Shown: piece after piece, positions 57,779-64,000 of the stretch
Numbering within the stretch: the stretch's first letter is position 1
Layout of the letters: the number at the start of each line of letters is the position of its first letter
Source: Burkholderiales bacterium
Lineage (GTDB): Bacteria; Pseudomonadota; Gammaproteobacteria; Burkholderiales; SHXO01
NCBI GenBank assembly: GCA_020854105.1
Contig: JADZGB010000043.1
Span: forward strand, 248,001 to 312,000
Direction of reading: 5' to 3'
DNA: 64,000 bases
Position numbers and translations under genes: made by a program
Notes under the pieces: generated by a model
Told to the model about the DNA's origin: nothing
Seen by the model: the letters and a program-made list of their open reading frames with translations, nothing else
Database searches by the model: none

Positions 57779-58135
57779 GTGAGATTCAAGCCGCTCGCCG
57801 CCGCCTGCATGCTCGGCACCGCCCTGTCCGCCCTCTCACTGCCTGCCTCCGCACAGGATGCCGAGATGCCCCCGTTCCCCAAGGAACTCCTGGGGGATCC
57901 GGCAGTCGAGGCCGAAGGCAGGGAAGTGTTCGCGAAGATCTGCAAGTTCTGCCACGGCAAGTCCGCCTATCCCGGCAAGGCGCCCAAGCTCAATCCGTCG
58001 CGCTACACGCCAGAGTTCGTCTACGATAGGACCACCAACGGCTTCAGGGGAATGCCCTCGTTCAAGGAGCAGTTCTCGGAGAAGGAGCGCCAGGCCGTGA
58101 CCGTGTTCATCATGAGCAAGGGCTTCTCGAACTGA
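57779..58135 (+). CDS. Periplasmic class I cytochrome c
   Basis: A 118-residue monohaem cytochrome. Signal peptide 1-26 (ending PASAQ), haem motif CKFCH (Cys55, Cys58, His59) and a distal Met in GFRGMPSFKEQF. GTG start with AAAGGAA 8-14 bp before. It most likely takes electrons from the preceding PQQ dehydrogenase and passes them to a terminal oxidase. It lies 71 bp before the idi gene; a weak hairpin (CCGTCGTC/GACGACGG, 58137-58175) separates them. Confidence 0.93.
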   Translation: MRFKPLAAACMLGTALSALSLPASAQDAEMPPFPKELLGDPAVEAEGREVFAKICKFCHGKSAYPGKAPKLNPSRYTPEFVYDRTTNGFRGMPSFKEQFSEKERQAVTVFIMSKGFSN

Positions 58136-58206
58136 CCCGTCGTCGCGCTTGGCGCGATGGCACCACAGACGACGGCACGGATGCCGACGCGGTCCGCGTC
58201 GATCAG

Positions 58207-59310
58207 ATGAAGGAGACCGAATTGCCGAGGGGGCAGATCGCCGTACCATTGCGGCCGGTGTCGGAAAACCCTGAACCGCTCAGGGATTCCTGCGCCAAGT
58301 CCCGCCATATCGAGGCCTGTCTGAACGAACCGGTGGAGTACGTAAAGTCCGCCGGATTCGACGCCTGGGAGTTCGACAACCAGGCGCTTCCCGAGCTCGT
58401 GCTCGGCGCCATCGACCTGTGCGTCACCTTCGCCGGCAAGGCGTTGCAGGCACCGCTCATGATCGCGCCCATGACCGGCGGCACTGCGCAGGGGCTGGCC
58501 ATCAACCGCATCCTCGCCGCCGCCGCACAGCGCTTCGGTCTCGCCATGGGGGTGGGCAGCCAGCGCATCGCGCTGGAGGATGTCGCGGCCGAGCGCTACT
58601 TCCGCGTGCGCGACCTGGCGCCCGATGTCCTCCTGTTCGCCAACTTCGGCGCCGGCCAGCTGGCGCGCGGCTGGGGCGCCGGCCACGCCCGCCGTGCGAT
58701 CGCCATGATCGGGGCCGATGCCGTGTTCATTCACTTCAATGCCGTCCAGGAGGCCATTCAGGGCGGAGACCGCGACTTCCGCGGCCTGGGTACGGCATTG
58801 ACCGGCCTGTGTCGCGAGCTGGCTGCCGACGCCATCCCCGTCTTCGCGCGCGAGGTGTGCTTCGGCCTGAGCGTCGAGGCCGCGCGGATGCTCGTCGAAT
58901 GCGGTGTCCAGGGCATCGACTGCTCGGGGGCGGGCGGCACCTCGTGGGCCAAGGTCGAAGCCTGCTGCGCGCCCCCCGGGCGTCGCCGCGAAGCCGGCCT
59001 GCGCTTCGGCGAGTGGGGCATCCCCACCGCGCGCTCGATCCGCAACGTGCGCGCCGTTTCGGGGAGCATTCCGCTGATTGCCTCGGGCGGGCTGCGCAGC
59101 GGAATAGACCTGGCCAAGGCGCTGGCGCTAGGCGCCGATGTCGGAGCCATGGGGCGGCCGATGCTGCTCGAGGCGGCTCGGGGCGAGGGTGCCCTGCACG
59201 CATTCATAGAGGACGTGCTGGACGACCTTCGCACCTGCATGTTCGCCACCGCCTCCGCCACGCCCGCCGGGCTGCGTGGGCGGCTGCATCGCGCAGAAGA
59301 GCCCGCATGA
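58207..59310 (+). CDS. fni: Type 2 isopentenyl-diphosphate delta-isomerase
   Basis: A 367-residue FMN/NADPH-dependent TIM-barrel isomerase interconverting IPP and DMAPP. Motifs: SRHIEACL (32-39), APMTGG (87-92), HFNAVQEAIQGGDRDFRG (176-193), GAGGTSWAKVE (241-251), WGIPT (270-274) and ASGGLRSGIDLAKALALGAD. Two usually conserved residues differ: KEVG is REVC here (215-218). The downstream eboF ATG overlaps its TGA, so it is physically and translationally part of the ebo operon. The family is normally 330-350 residues; an N-terminal extension of about 25 accounts for the extra. Confidence 0.88.
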   Translation: MKETELPRGQIAVPLRPVSENPEPLRDSCAKSRHIEACLNEPVEYVKSAGFDAWEFDNQALPELVLGAIDLCVTFAGKALQAPLMIAPMTGGTAQGLAINRILAAAAQRFGLAMGVGSQRIALEDVAAERYFRVRDLAPDVLLFANFGAGQLARGWGAGHARRAIAMIGADAVFIHFNAVQEAIQGGDRDFRGLGTALTGLCRELAADAIPVFAREVCFGLSVEAARMLVECGVQGIDCSGAGGTSWAKVEACCAPPGRRREAGLRFGEWGIPTARSIRNVRAVSGSIPLIASGGLRSGIDLAKALALGADVGAMGRPMLLEAARGEGALHAFIEDVLDDLRTCMFATASATPAGLRGRLHRAEEPA

Positions 59311-60707
59311 AACGCACGCTGGTGCTGAACGTGGTGGGCATGACGCCAGCGCTGCTGGCGCATGCGCCCAGCCTGCGCGCGCTGGCCGGACGCGGGGCAA
59401 TGCGCCCTCTCACCACCGTCACCCCGGCGCTGACGACCAGCGTGCAGTCGACGTTCGTGACCGGGCTGCTGCCTAGCGGCCACGGCATCGTGGCCAACGG
59501 CTGGTACTTCCGCGATCTGAGCGAGATCTGGCTGTGGCGCCAGCCCAACCGTCTGGTCCAGGGTGAAAAGCTGTGGGAGTCGGCGAGGCGGCGCGATCCC
59601 GCCTTCACCTGCGCCAAGCTGTTCTGGTGGTACAACATGTACGCCTCGGCGGACTGGTCGGCAACGCCGCGACCCATGTATCCGGCCGATGGACGCAAGC
59701 TGCCCGACATCTACACCCACCCGGCGGCACTGCGCGACGAACTGCAGGGCACGCTCGGGCAGTTTCCGCTGTTCCGGTTCTGGGGACCGGCAGCGGACAT
59801 CGTGTCGTCCCAGTGGATCGGACGCAGTGCGCTGCACGTGTTCGAGAAGCACCGTCCGACGCTGACCCTGGTCTACCTTCCGCACCTGGACTACGGCCTG
59901 CAGCGCCTGGGGCCCGATCACCCGGCCATCGCCGAGGAGGTGCGCCGTGTGGACGATGTCTGCGGCGAGCTGATCGCCGCGGCCGACCGGGCGGGCGCGC
60001 AGGTGGTGGTGCTGTCGGAGTACGGCATCACGCCCGTGTCGCGCCCGGTGCACATCAATCGCGCGCTGCGCCAGGCAGGGCTGCTGCGGGTACGCGAGGA
60101 ACTGGGCCGCGAGCAGCTCGACGCCGGCGCATCCGATGCCTTCGCCGTCGCCGACCATCAGATTGCACACGTGTACGTCGCGCGCCCGGAGCTCATCGAT
60201 CAGGTCGCCGCACTGCTGCGCGCGCTACCCGGGGTCGAGCGCGTGCTCGACGCCGAGGGAAAGCGCGAGCTGGGACTCGGCCACGCGCGCTCGGGCGAAC
60301 TGGTGGCCATCTCGCAGGCCGACGCCTGGTTCACCTACTATCACTTCATGGACCCGGCACAAGCACCGGACTACGCACGCACCGTCGACATCCACCGCAA
60401 GCCCGGCTACGACCCGGTGGAGCTGCTGATCGATCCAGCGCTGCCGCTGGCCAAAGGCCGGATCGCCTGGCGCCTGCTGCAGAAGAAGCTCGGCATGCGC
60501 TATCTGATGGACGTCATCTCGCTGGACGCCACCCTGGTCAGGGGCTCGCACGGACGTCCCACCGACCGTGCCGAGGACGGTCCGCTGTTCATCACCTCGC
60601 GGCCGGAACTGCTGCGCGGGGAGCGCGTGCACGCGCTGGAGGTCAGGGATCTCCTGCTCGCGCACGTGTTCGGGGCGGACGCAACCACGAGCAGGGCTAC
60701 CGCATGA
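59307..60707 (+). CDS. eboF: EboF-type alkaline phosphatase superfamily / nucleotide pyrophosphatase-like protein
   Basis: A 466-residue protein of the alkaline-phosphatase superfamily (type I phosphodiesterase/nucleotide pyrophosphatase). The nucleophile region is LTTSVQSTFVTGLLPSGHGI, HLDYGLQRLGPDHPAI and LSEYGITPVSRPVHINRAL carry the metal-ligand His/Asp residues. There is no signal peptide (start MKRTLVLNVVGMTP), so it should act in the cytoplasm. Its start overlaps fni and its stop overlaps eboA (ATGA at both ends). In ebo clusters this member is EboF; its substrate is not known. Confidence 0.85.
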   Translation: MKRTLVLNVVGMTPALLAHAPSLRALAGRGAMRPLTTVTPALTTSVQSTFVTGLLPSGHGIVANGWYFRDLSEIWLWRQPNRLVQGEKLWESARRRDPAFTCAKLFWWYNMYASADWSATPRPMYPADGRKLPDIYTHPAALRDELQGTLGQFPLFRFWGPAADIVSSQWIGRSALHVFEKHRPTLTLVYLPHLDYGLQRLGPDHPAIAEEVRRVDDVCGELIAAADRAGAQVVVLSEYGITPVSRPVHINRALRQAGLLRVREELGREQLDAGASDAFAVADHQIAHVYVARPELIDQVAALLRALPGVERVLDAEGKRELGLGHARSGELVAISQADAWFTYYHFMDPAQAPDYARTVDIHRKPGYDPVELLIDPALPLAKGRIAWRLLQKKLGMRYLMDVISLDATLVRGSHGRPTDRAEDGPLFITSRPELLRGERVHALEVRDLLLAHVFGADATTSRATA

Positions 60708-61564
60708 GACCGCTGGAAGTACTCGACGCCTGGCTGCACGCACGCCTGAGCGCGCCCGCGCTGACCTGGCTGCAGGAGCAGGCCGCCAGGCTGGCGGGCG
60801 ACGACGGGGATGCCGCGCTGTTCATGGCAGTGAGCCTGGTCGCGCACAGGATCGGCAAGGACGACCTGATCGCCACGGTGGCCGAACGCGAGGCGGCAGA
60901 GCGTGCGCGCAGCGGCTGGGATCCCACCGACTGGAGCCTGGACCAGGCCGCGCGCATCTATCTGCTGCTCGCCACCGCTGGCGACAGCGCCCGCTTCGCG
61001 CGCCGACTCGACCAGCTCTGTGCCACGGCGGACGTGAGCGAGCTGGTGGCGTTCTACCGCGGGCTCCCGCTGTATCCCGATCCGCCGCGCCATGCGGTGC
61101 GCGCCGCCGAGGGGGTGCGCAGCAACATGAAGGCAGTGCTCCAGGCGGTGGCCCATCGCAATCCCTACCCTGCCGAGTATCTGCCCGACGGCGCCTGGAA
61201 CCAGATGGTGCTCAAGGCGATCTTCGTGGGCCTGCGTCTGGATCCGATCGTCGGGCTCGACCGGCGCGCCAATCCGGTGCTCGCGCGCATGCTCGCCGAC
61301 TACGCGCACGAGCGCTGGGCCGCATCGCGCCCCATCAGTCCGGAGCTGTGGCGCTGCGTCGGTCCGTTCGCCGATGCCGGCATGCTGGAAGATCTGGCGC
61401 GCGTGCTGCGCTCGGGCAGTACGCACGAGCGTGCAGCGGCGGCGTTGTCGCTGACCGCCTGCGGCGATGCACGTGCGGGCGCGCTGCTCGATGCCCATCC
61501 GGATCTCGCGCGCGCCATCGCCGCGGGCACGCTGACCTGGCGCACACTCGCTCAGGCGATCTGA
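60704..61564 (+). CDS. eboA: EboA family metabolite traffic protein
   Basis: A 286-residue, helical, soluble protein without enzymatic motifs. The FVGLRLDPIVGLDRRANPVL segment (about 164-183) and the alpha-helical repeat-like C-terminus match the EboA family by pattern and context. EboA is present in essentially all ebo clusters and has no known biochemical role. It begins with ATG overlapping the eboF stop. Confidence 0.82.
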   Translation: MRPLEVLDAWLHARLSAPALTWLQEQAARLAGDDGDAALFMAVSLVAHRIGKDDLIATVAEREAAERARSGWDPTDWSLDQAARIYLLLATAGDSARFARRLDQLCATADVSELVAFYRGLPLYPDPPRHAVRAAEGVRSNMKAVLQAVAHRNPYPAEYLPDGAWNQMVLKAIFVGLRLDPIVGLDRRANPVLARMLADYAHERWAASRPISPELWRCVGPFADAGMLEDLARVLRSGSTHERAAAALSLTACGDARAGALLDAHPDLARAIAAGTLTWRTLAQAI

Positions 61565-61582
61565 ACCCGTAAGGAGACCACC

Positions 61583-62509
61583 ATGCGATTCATCGATCCC
61601 CACATCCACATGAGCGCGCGCACCACCGACGACTACGAACGCATGGCGGCCGCCGGCATCGTGGCGGTGATCGAACCCGCGTTCTGGCTGGGCCAGCCGC
61701 GCACCAACGTCGGCAGCTACATCGACTACCTGTCCAATCTGGTGGGATGGGAGCGCTTCCGTGCGGCCCAATTCGGCATCCGCCACTACTGCACCATCGG
61801 CCTGAACAGCAAGGAGGCCAACAACGAGGCGCTGGCCGAGGCGGTGCTCGACATCCTGCCGCGCTACCTGCTCAAGGAGGGCGTGGTGGCGGTGGGCGAG
61901 ATCGGCTACGACGACCAGACACCGGCAGAGGACCACGCCTACCGTGCACAGCTGCGCATGGCCAGGGAGCTGGACATGCTGGTGCAGATCCACACGCCGC
62001 ACCGAGACAAGAAGAGCGGCACCCTGCGCAGCATGGAGGTGGCGCTGGAGATGGGCCTGGCGCCGCAGCACGTGATCGTCGATCACAACAACGAGGAGAC
62101 CGTGCGCGATGTCCTAGAGCGCGGCTTCTGGGCAGCGTTCACCCTCTACCCGCAGACCAAGATGGGCAACGAGCGCATGGTCGAGGTGGCGCGCAGGTTC
62201 GGCTCGGAGCGCATCTTCATCGACTCGAGCGCCGACTGGGGCGTGTCCGATCCCCTTGCGGTACCGAAGACCGCGCGTCTGATGCTCGAGCGCGGCATCG
62301 CCCGCGCCGACGTGGAGGCGATCTGCTACGGCAATGCCCTGCTCGTCTTCGGCCAGAGCGGGCAGATGAAGGAGGAGCACTGGCTCTCGCCGCCGCCAGT
62401 CGATCAGCGCGTCCTGTTCGAGGGCAATTCGGTCCTGCGCGGCCAGCAGCCGCGCGTGGAGGAGCTGCCGGGCATTCCGGACCACACCGACGGGATCGTC
62501 ATCAAGTAG
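61583..62509 (+). CDS. eboB: EboB, TatD-like metal-dependent hydrolase
   Basis: A 308-residue TIM-barrel hydrolase. Metal and active-site residues: IDPHIHM (HxH), VGEIGYDD, VQIHTPH, HVIVDHNNEET and FIDSSADWGVSDP (final Asp). TatD proteins are generally DNases or hydrolases, but the EboB subgroup is distinct. An AAGGAG site precedes the ATG and it is 18 bp after eboA. Confidence 0.88.
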   Translation: MRFIDPHIHMSARTTDDYERMAAAGIVAVIEPAFWLGQPRTNVGSYIDYLSNLVGWERFRAAQFGIRHYCTIGLNSKEANNEALAEAVLDILPRYLLKEGVVAVGEIGYDDQTPAEDHAYRAQLRMARELDMLVQIHTPHRDKKSGTLRSMEVALEMGLAPQHVIVDHNNEETVRDVLERGFWAAFTLYPQTKMGNERMVEVARRFGSERIFIDSSADWGVSDPLAVPKTARLMLERGIARADVEAICYGNALLVFGQSGQMKEEHWLSPPPVDQRVLFEGNSVLRGQQPRVEELPGIPDHTDGIVIK

Positions 62510-62543
62510 CGCGCACCGGAGCGGACGCGGGAGGAGGACGCAC

Positions 62544-63752
62544 GTGAAGCTGCACATCGCACGACGCAACGACGAACTCGAGCAGGACGCGGTCTACTAC
62601 CAGCGCTTCTCGGTGCAGTACGACTATCCGGTGCACTTCACGGAGAACCTGTTCGCGCTCGACAATCCGGTATTCGCGCGGGTGCTCGCGCGCAGGGAAG
62701 GCGCGAAACGTCACCGTTTCGTCGTGTTCATCGATGCCAGCGTGGCCGCCGCCTGGCCGACCCTGGTGCACGAGGTCGCCTCCTACGCGCAGGCCCGTGC
62801 CGATACGATGGAGATGATCGGCCTGCCCGAGCTGGTGGCAGGCGGCGAGCAGATCAAGAACGACACGACCGTGATCACGCGGCTGCAGCAGCGGCTGGTG
62901 GAACTGGCCATCGACCGCCATGCCTACGTGGTCGGCATCGGCGGGGGCGCCTTCCTCGATGCCGTGGGTTACGTCGCCGCCACCACACACCGCGGCATCC
63001 GCCACGTGCGCGTGCCCACGACGGTGCTGGCGCAGAACGACTCCGGCGTCGGCGTGAAGAACGGCATCAACGCCTTCGGCATGAAGAACCTGCTGGGCAC
63101 GTTCGCGCCACCGTTCGCGGTGCTCAACGATCTGCGCTATCTGCGCACCCTGCACCCGCGCGACAAGATCGCCGGCGTGGCCGAGGCGGTGAAGGTGGCG
63201 CTGATCCGCGATCGCGTGTTCTTCGAGTGGCTGGAGGCGAACGCGCAGGCACTGCACGACGGACAGCCCGAGGCCATGGCACGCATGATCCGCCGCTGCG
63301 CCCAGCTGCACATGCGCCAGATCGCACACGGGGGCGACCCGTTCGAGAGCGGCAGCGCCCGTCCGCTGGACTACGGACACTGGGCAGCGCACAAGCTCGA
63401 GGCCCTCACCGCACACGAACTGCGCCACGGCGAGGCGGTGGCCATCGGACTGGCTCTGGACACGCGCTACTCGGTGCAGACGGGGATGCTCGCCGCGGGC
63501 GGGGACGAGCGCGTCTACGGCCTGCTCAAGAAGCTCGGCTTCTACCTCTGGCATCCGCTCATGGAGGCACGCGACGCCGAAGGCCAGTGGACGCTGCTGC
63601 GCGGCCTGGAGGAGTTCCGCGAACACCTCGGCGGGGAACTCACGATCACTCTGCTGCGCGAGATCGGCCGGGGCGAGGAGGTACATCACATGGATGCGGA
63701 CAGCATCCTGCGCGCGATCGCGTGGCTGCACCGTCGGGAAGCCGGGCAGTGA
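62544..63752 (+). CDS. eboD: EboD, 3-dehydroquinate synthase-like protein
   Basis: A 402-residue sugar-phosphate cyclase superfamily protein. NAD site VVGIGGGAFLDAVGYVAATT, then VPTTVLAQNDSGVGVKNGIN, EAVKVALIRDRVFFEWLEAN and the metal-ligand region DYGHWAAHKLEAL ... RHGEAVAIGLALD. It differs from housekeeping AroB in length and motif detail and belongs to the EboD group. GTG start preceded by GGAGGAGG. eboC (UbiA prenyltransferase) is missing between it and eboB. Its TGA overlaps the eboE start. Confidence 0.88.
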   Translation: MKLHIARRNDELEQDAVYYQRFSVQYDYPVHFTENLFALDNPVFARVLARREGAKRHRFVVFIDASVAAAWPTLVHEVASYAQARADTMEMIGLPELVAGGEQIKNDTTVITRLQQRLVELAIDRHAYVVGIGGGAFLDAVGYVAATTHRGIRHVRVPTTVLAQNDSGVGVKNGINAFGMKNLLGTFAPPFAVLNDLRYLRTLHPRDKIAGVAEAVKVALIRDRVFFEWLEANAQALHDGQPEAMARMIRRCAQLHMRQIAHGGDPFESGSARPLDYGHWAAHKLEALTAHELRHGEAVAIGLALDTRYSVQTGMLAAGGDERVYGLLKKLGFYLWHPLMEARDAEGQWTLLRGLEEFREHLGGELTITLLREIGRGEEVHHMDADSILRAIAWLHRREAGQ

Positions 63753-64000
63753 GACTGGCCGACGGCAGCCACCTCACCTACTGCAGCAACATCCATCCCG
63801 GCGAGAGCTGGACGGAAGTGCGCGCGAACCTGGAGCGCCACGTCACGCGGGTGCGCGACGCGGTGGCGCCGGATGCGGCGTTCGGCATCGGCCTGCGCCT
63901 GTCGGCCCGCGCCGCCGCGGAGCTGTCCGATCCCGCGGCCTTCGAGGCGTTCACCGCCTTCCTCGCGCGCGAACGCATGTACGTGTTCACCGTGAACGGG
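63749..64000 (+). CDS. eboE: EboE, xylose-isomerase-like TIM barrel protein, cut off by the window edge
   Basis: Only the first 84 codons are inside the window, starting at a GTG that overlaps the eboD stop (GTGA). The visible part (MRLADGSHLTYCSNIHPGES, then WTEVRANLERHVTRVRDAVA) is the N-terminal strand-helix start of the AP-endonuclease-2/xylose isomerase fold characteristic of EboE. Its coupling to eboD and the operon context support the call. The 3' part, and eboC if present, lie to the right. Confidence 0.82.
   Translation, partial: MRLADGSHLTYCSNIHPGESWTEVRANLERHVTRVRDAVAPDAAFGIGLRLSARAAAELSDPAAFEAFTAFLARERMYVFTVNG

Overview
The window is about 64 kb of GC-rich DNA (roughly two-thirds G+C by eye) from a motile, respiring Betaproteobacterium. 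Gene content and order (smc-zipA-ligA-galU, dapC-dapD-pilU-dapE-prmB, rluB-recR-ybaB-dnaX-ffs) are those of a Burkholderiales/Rhodocyclales/Nitrosomonadales-type chromosome. I cannot name a genus from the sequence alone. I see no phage, no CRISPR array and no intact insertion sequence.

Layout. (1) 1-6.4 kb, minus strand: a late flagellar block, flagellin fliC, flaG, cap gene fliD with a clear sigma-28 promoter, chaperones fliS and fliT, and a cut-off fliK. (2) 6.7-16.5 kb, minus: a housekeeping run smc, zipA, ligA, galU, hpt, a 6-oxopurine-type thionucleoside phosphorylase and def, with coding overlaps and a terminator after def. (3) 16.6-23.1 kb: an EamA transporter diverging from the lysine/peptidoglycan-precursor genes dapC, dapD, dapE, interrupted by pilU and ending with prmB. 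(4) 23.0-30.8 kb: rluB, recR, ybaB, dnaX and 4.5S RNA, a class I fumarase, and divergent acetyl-CoA synthetase. (5) 30.9-35.5 kb: tRNA-Ser(GGA), an intergenic repeat, an unusual fusion of a degenerate RecA/KaiC-like domain to a pyruvate-phosphate-dikinase ATP-binding domain, and glutamate dehydrogenase.

Accessory half. (6) 35.7-40.3 kb: a LysR regulator with two near-identical 20-bp operator-like sites, and a three-gene radical 2-hydroxyacyl-CoA dehydratase / aryl-CoA reductase-type module (activase plus two iron-sulfur subunits) in visibly less GC-rich DNA. (7) 40.4-45.5 kb: a tetR-adaptor-RND efflux operon without an outer-membrane gene. (8) 45.7-49.9 kb: an ECF sigma factor with a membrane partner, a hybrid histidine kinase and a lipoprotein with an internal duplication. 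(9) 50-56 kb: a set of catabolic-looking enzymes (GMC oxidoreductase, DapA-family lyase, CMD-family protein, aldo/keto reductase, ThDP enzyme). (10) 56.4-58.1 kb: a periplasmic PQQ-type sugar dehydrogenase and its cytochrome c, separated by an intrinsic terminator.

(11) 58.2-64 kb (right edge): the most striking locus, a translationally coupled ebo operon (eboF, eboA, eboB, eboD, eboE cut by the edge) headed by a type 2 isopentenyl-diphosphate isomerase fused to it by an ATGA overlap. Ebo clusters are widespread, poorly understood metabolite-trafficking operons whose EboC member is a UbiA-family prenyltransferase. The linked isomerase points to an isoprenoid-linked substrate. eboC is not between eboB and eboD and, if present, must lie outside the window.
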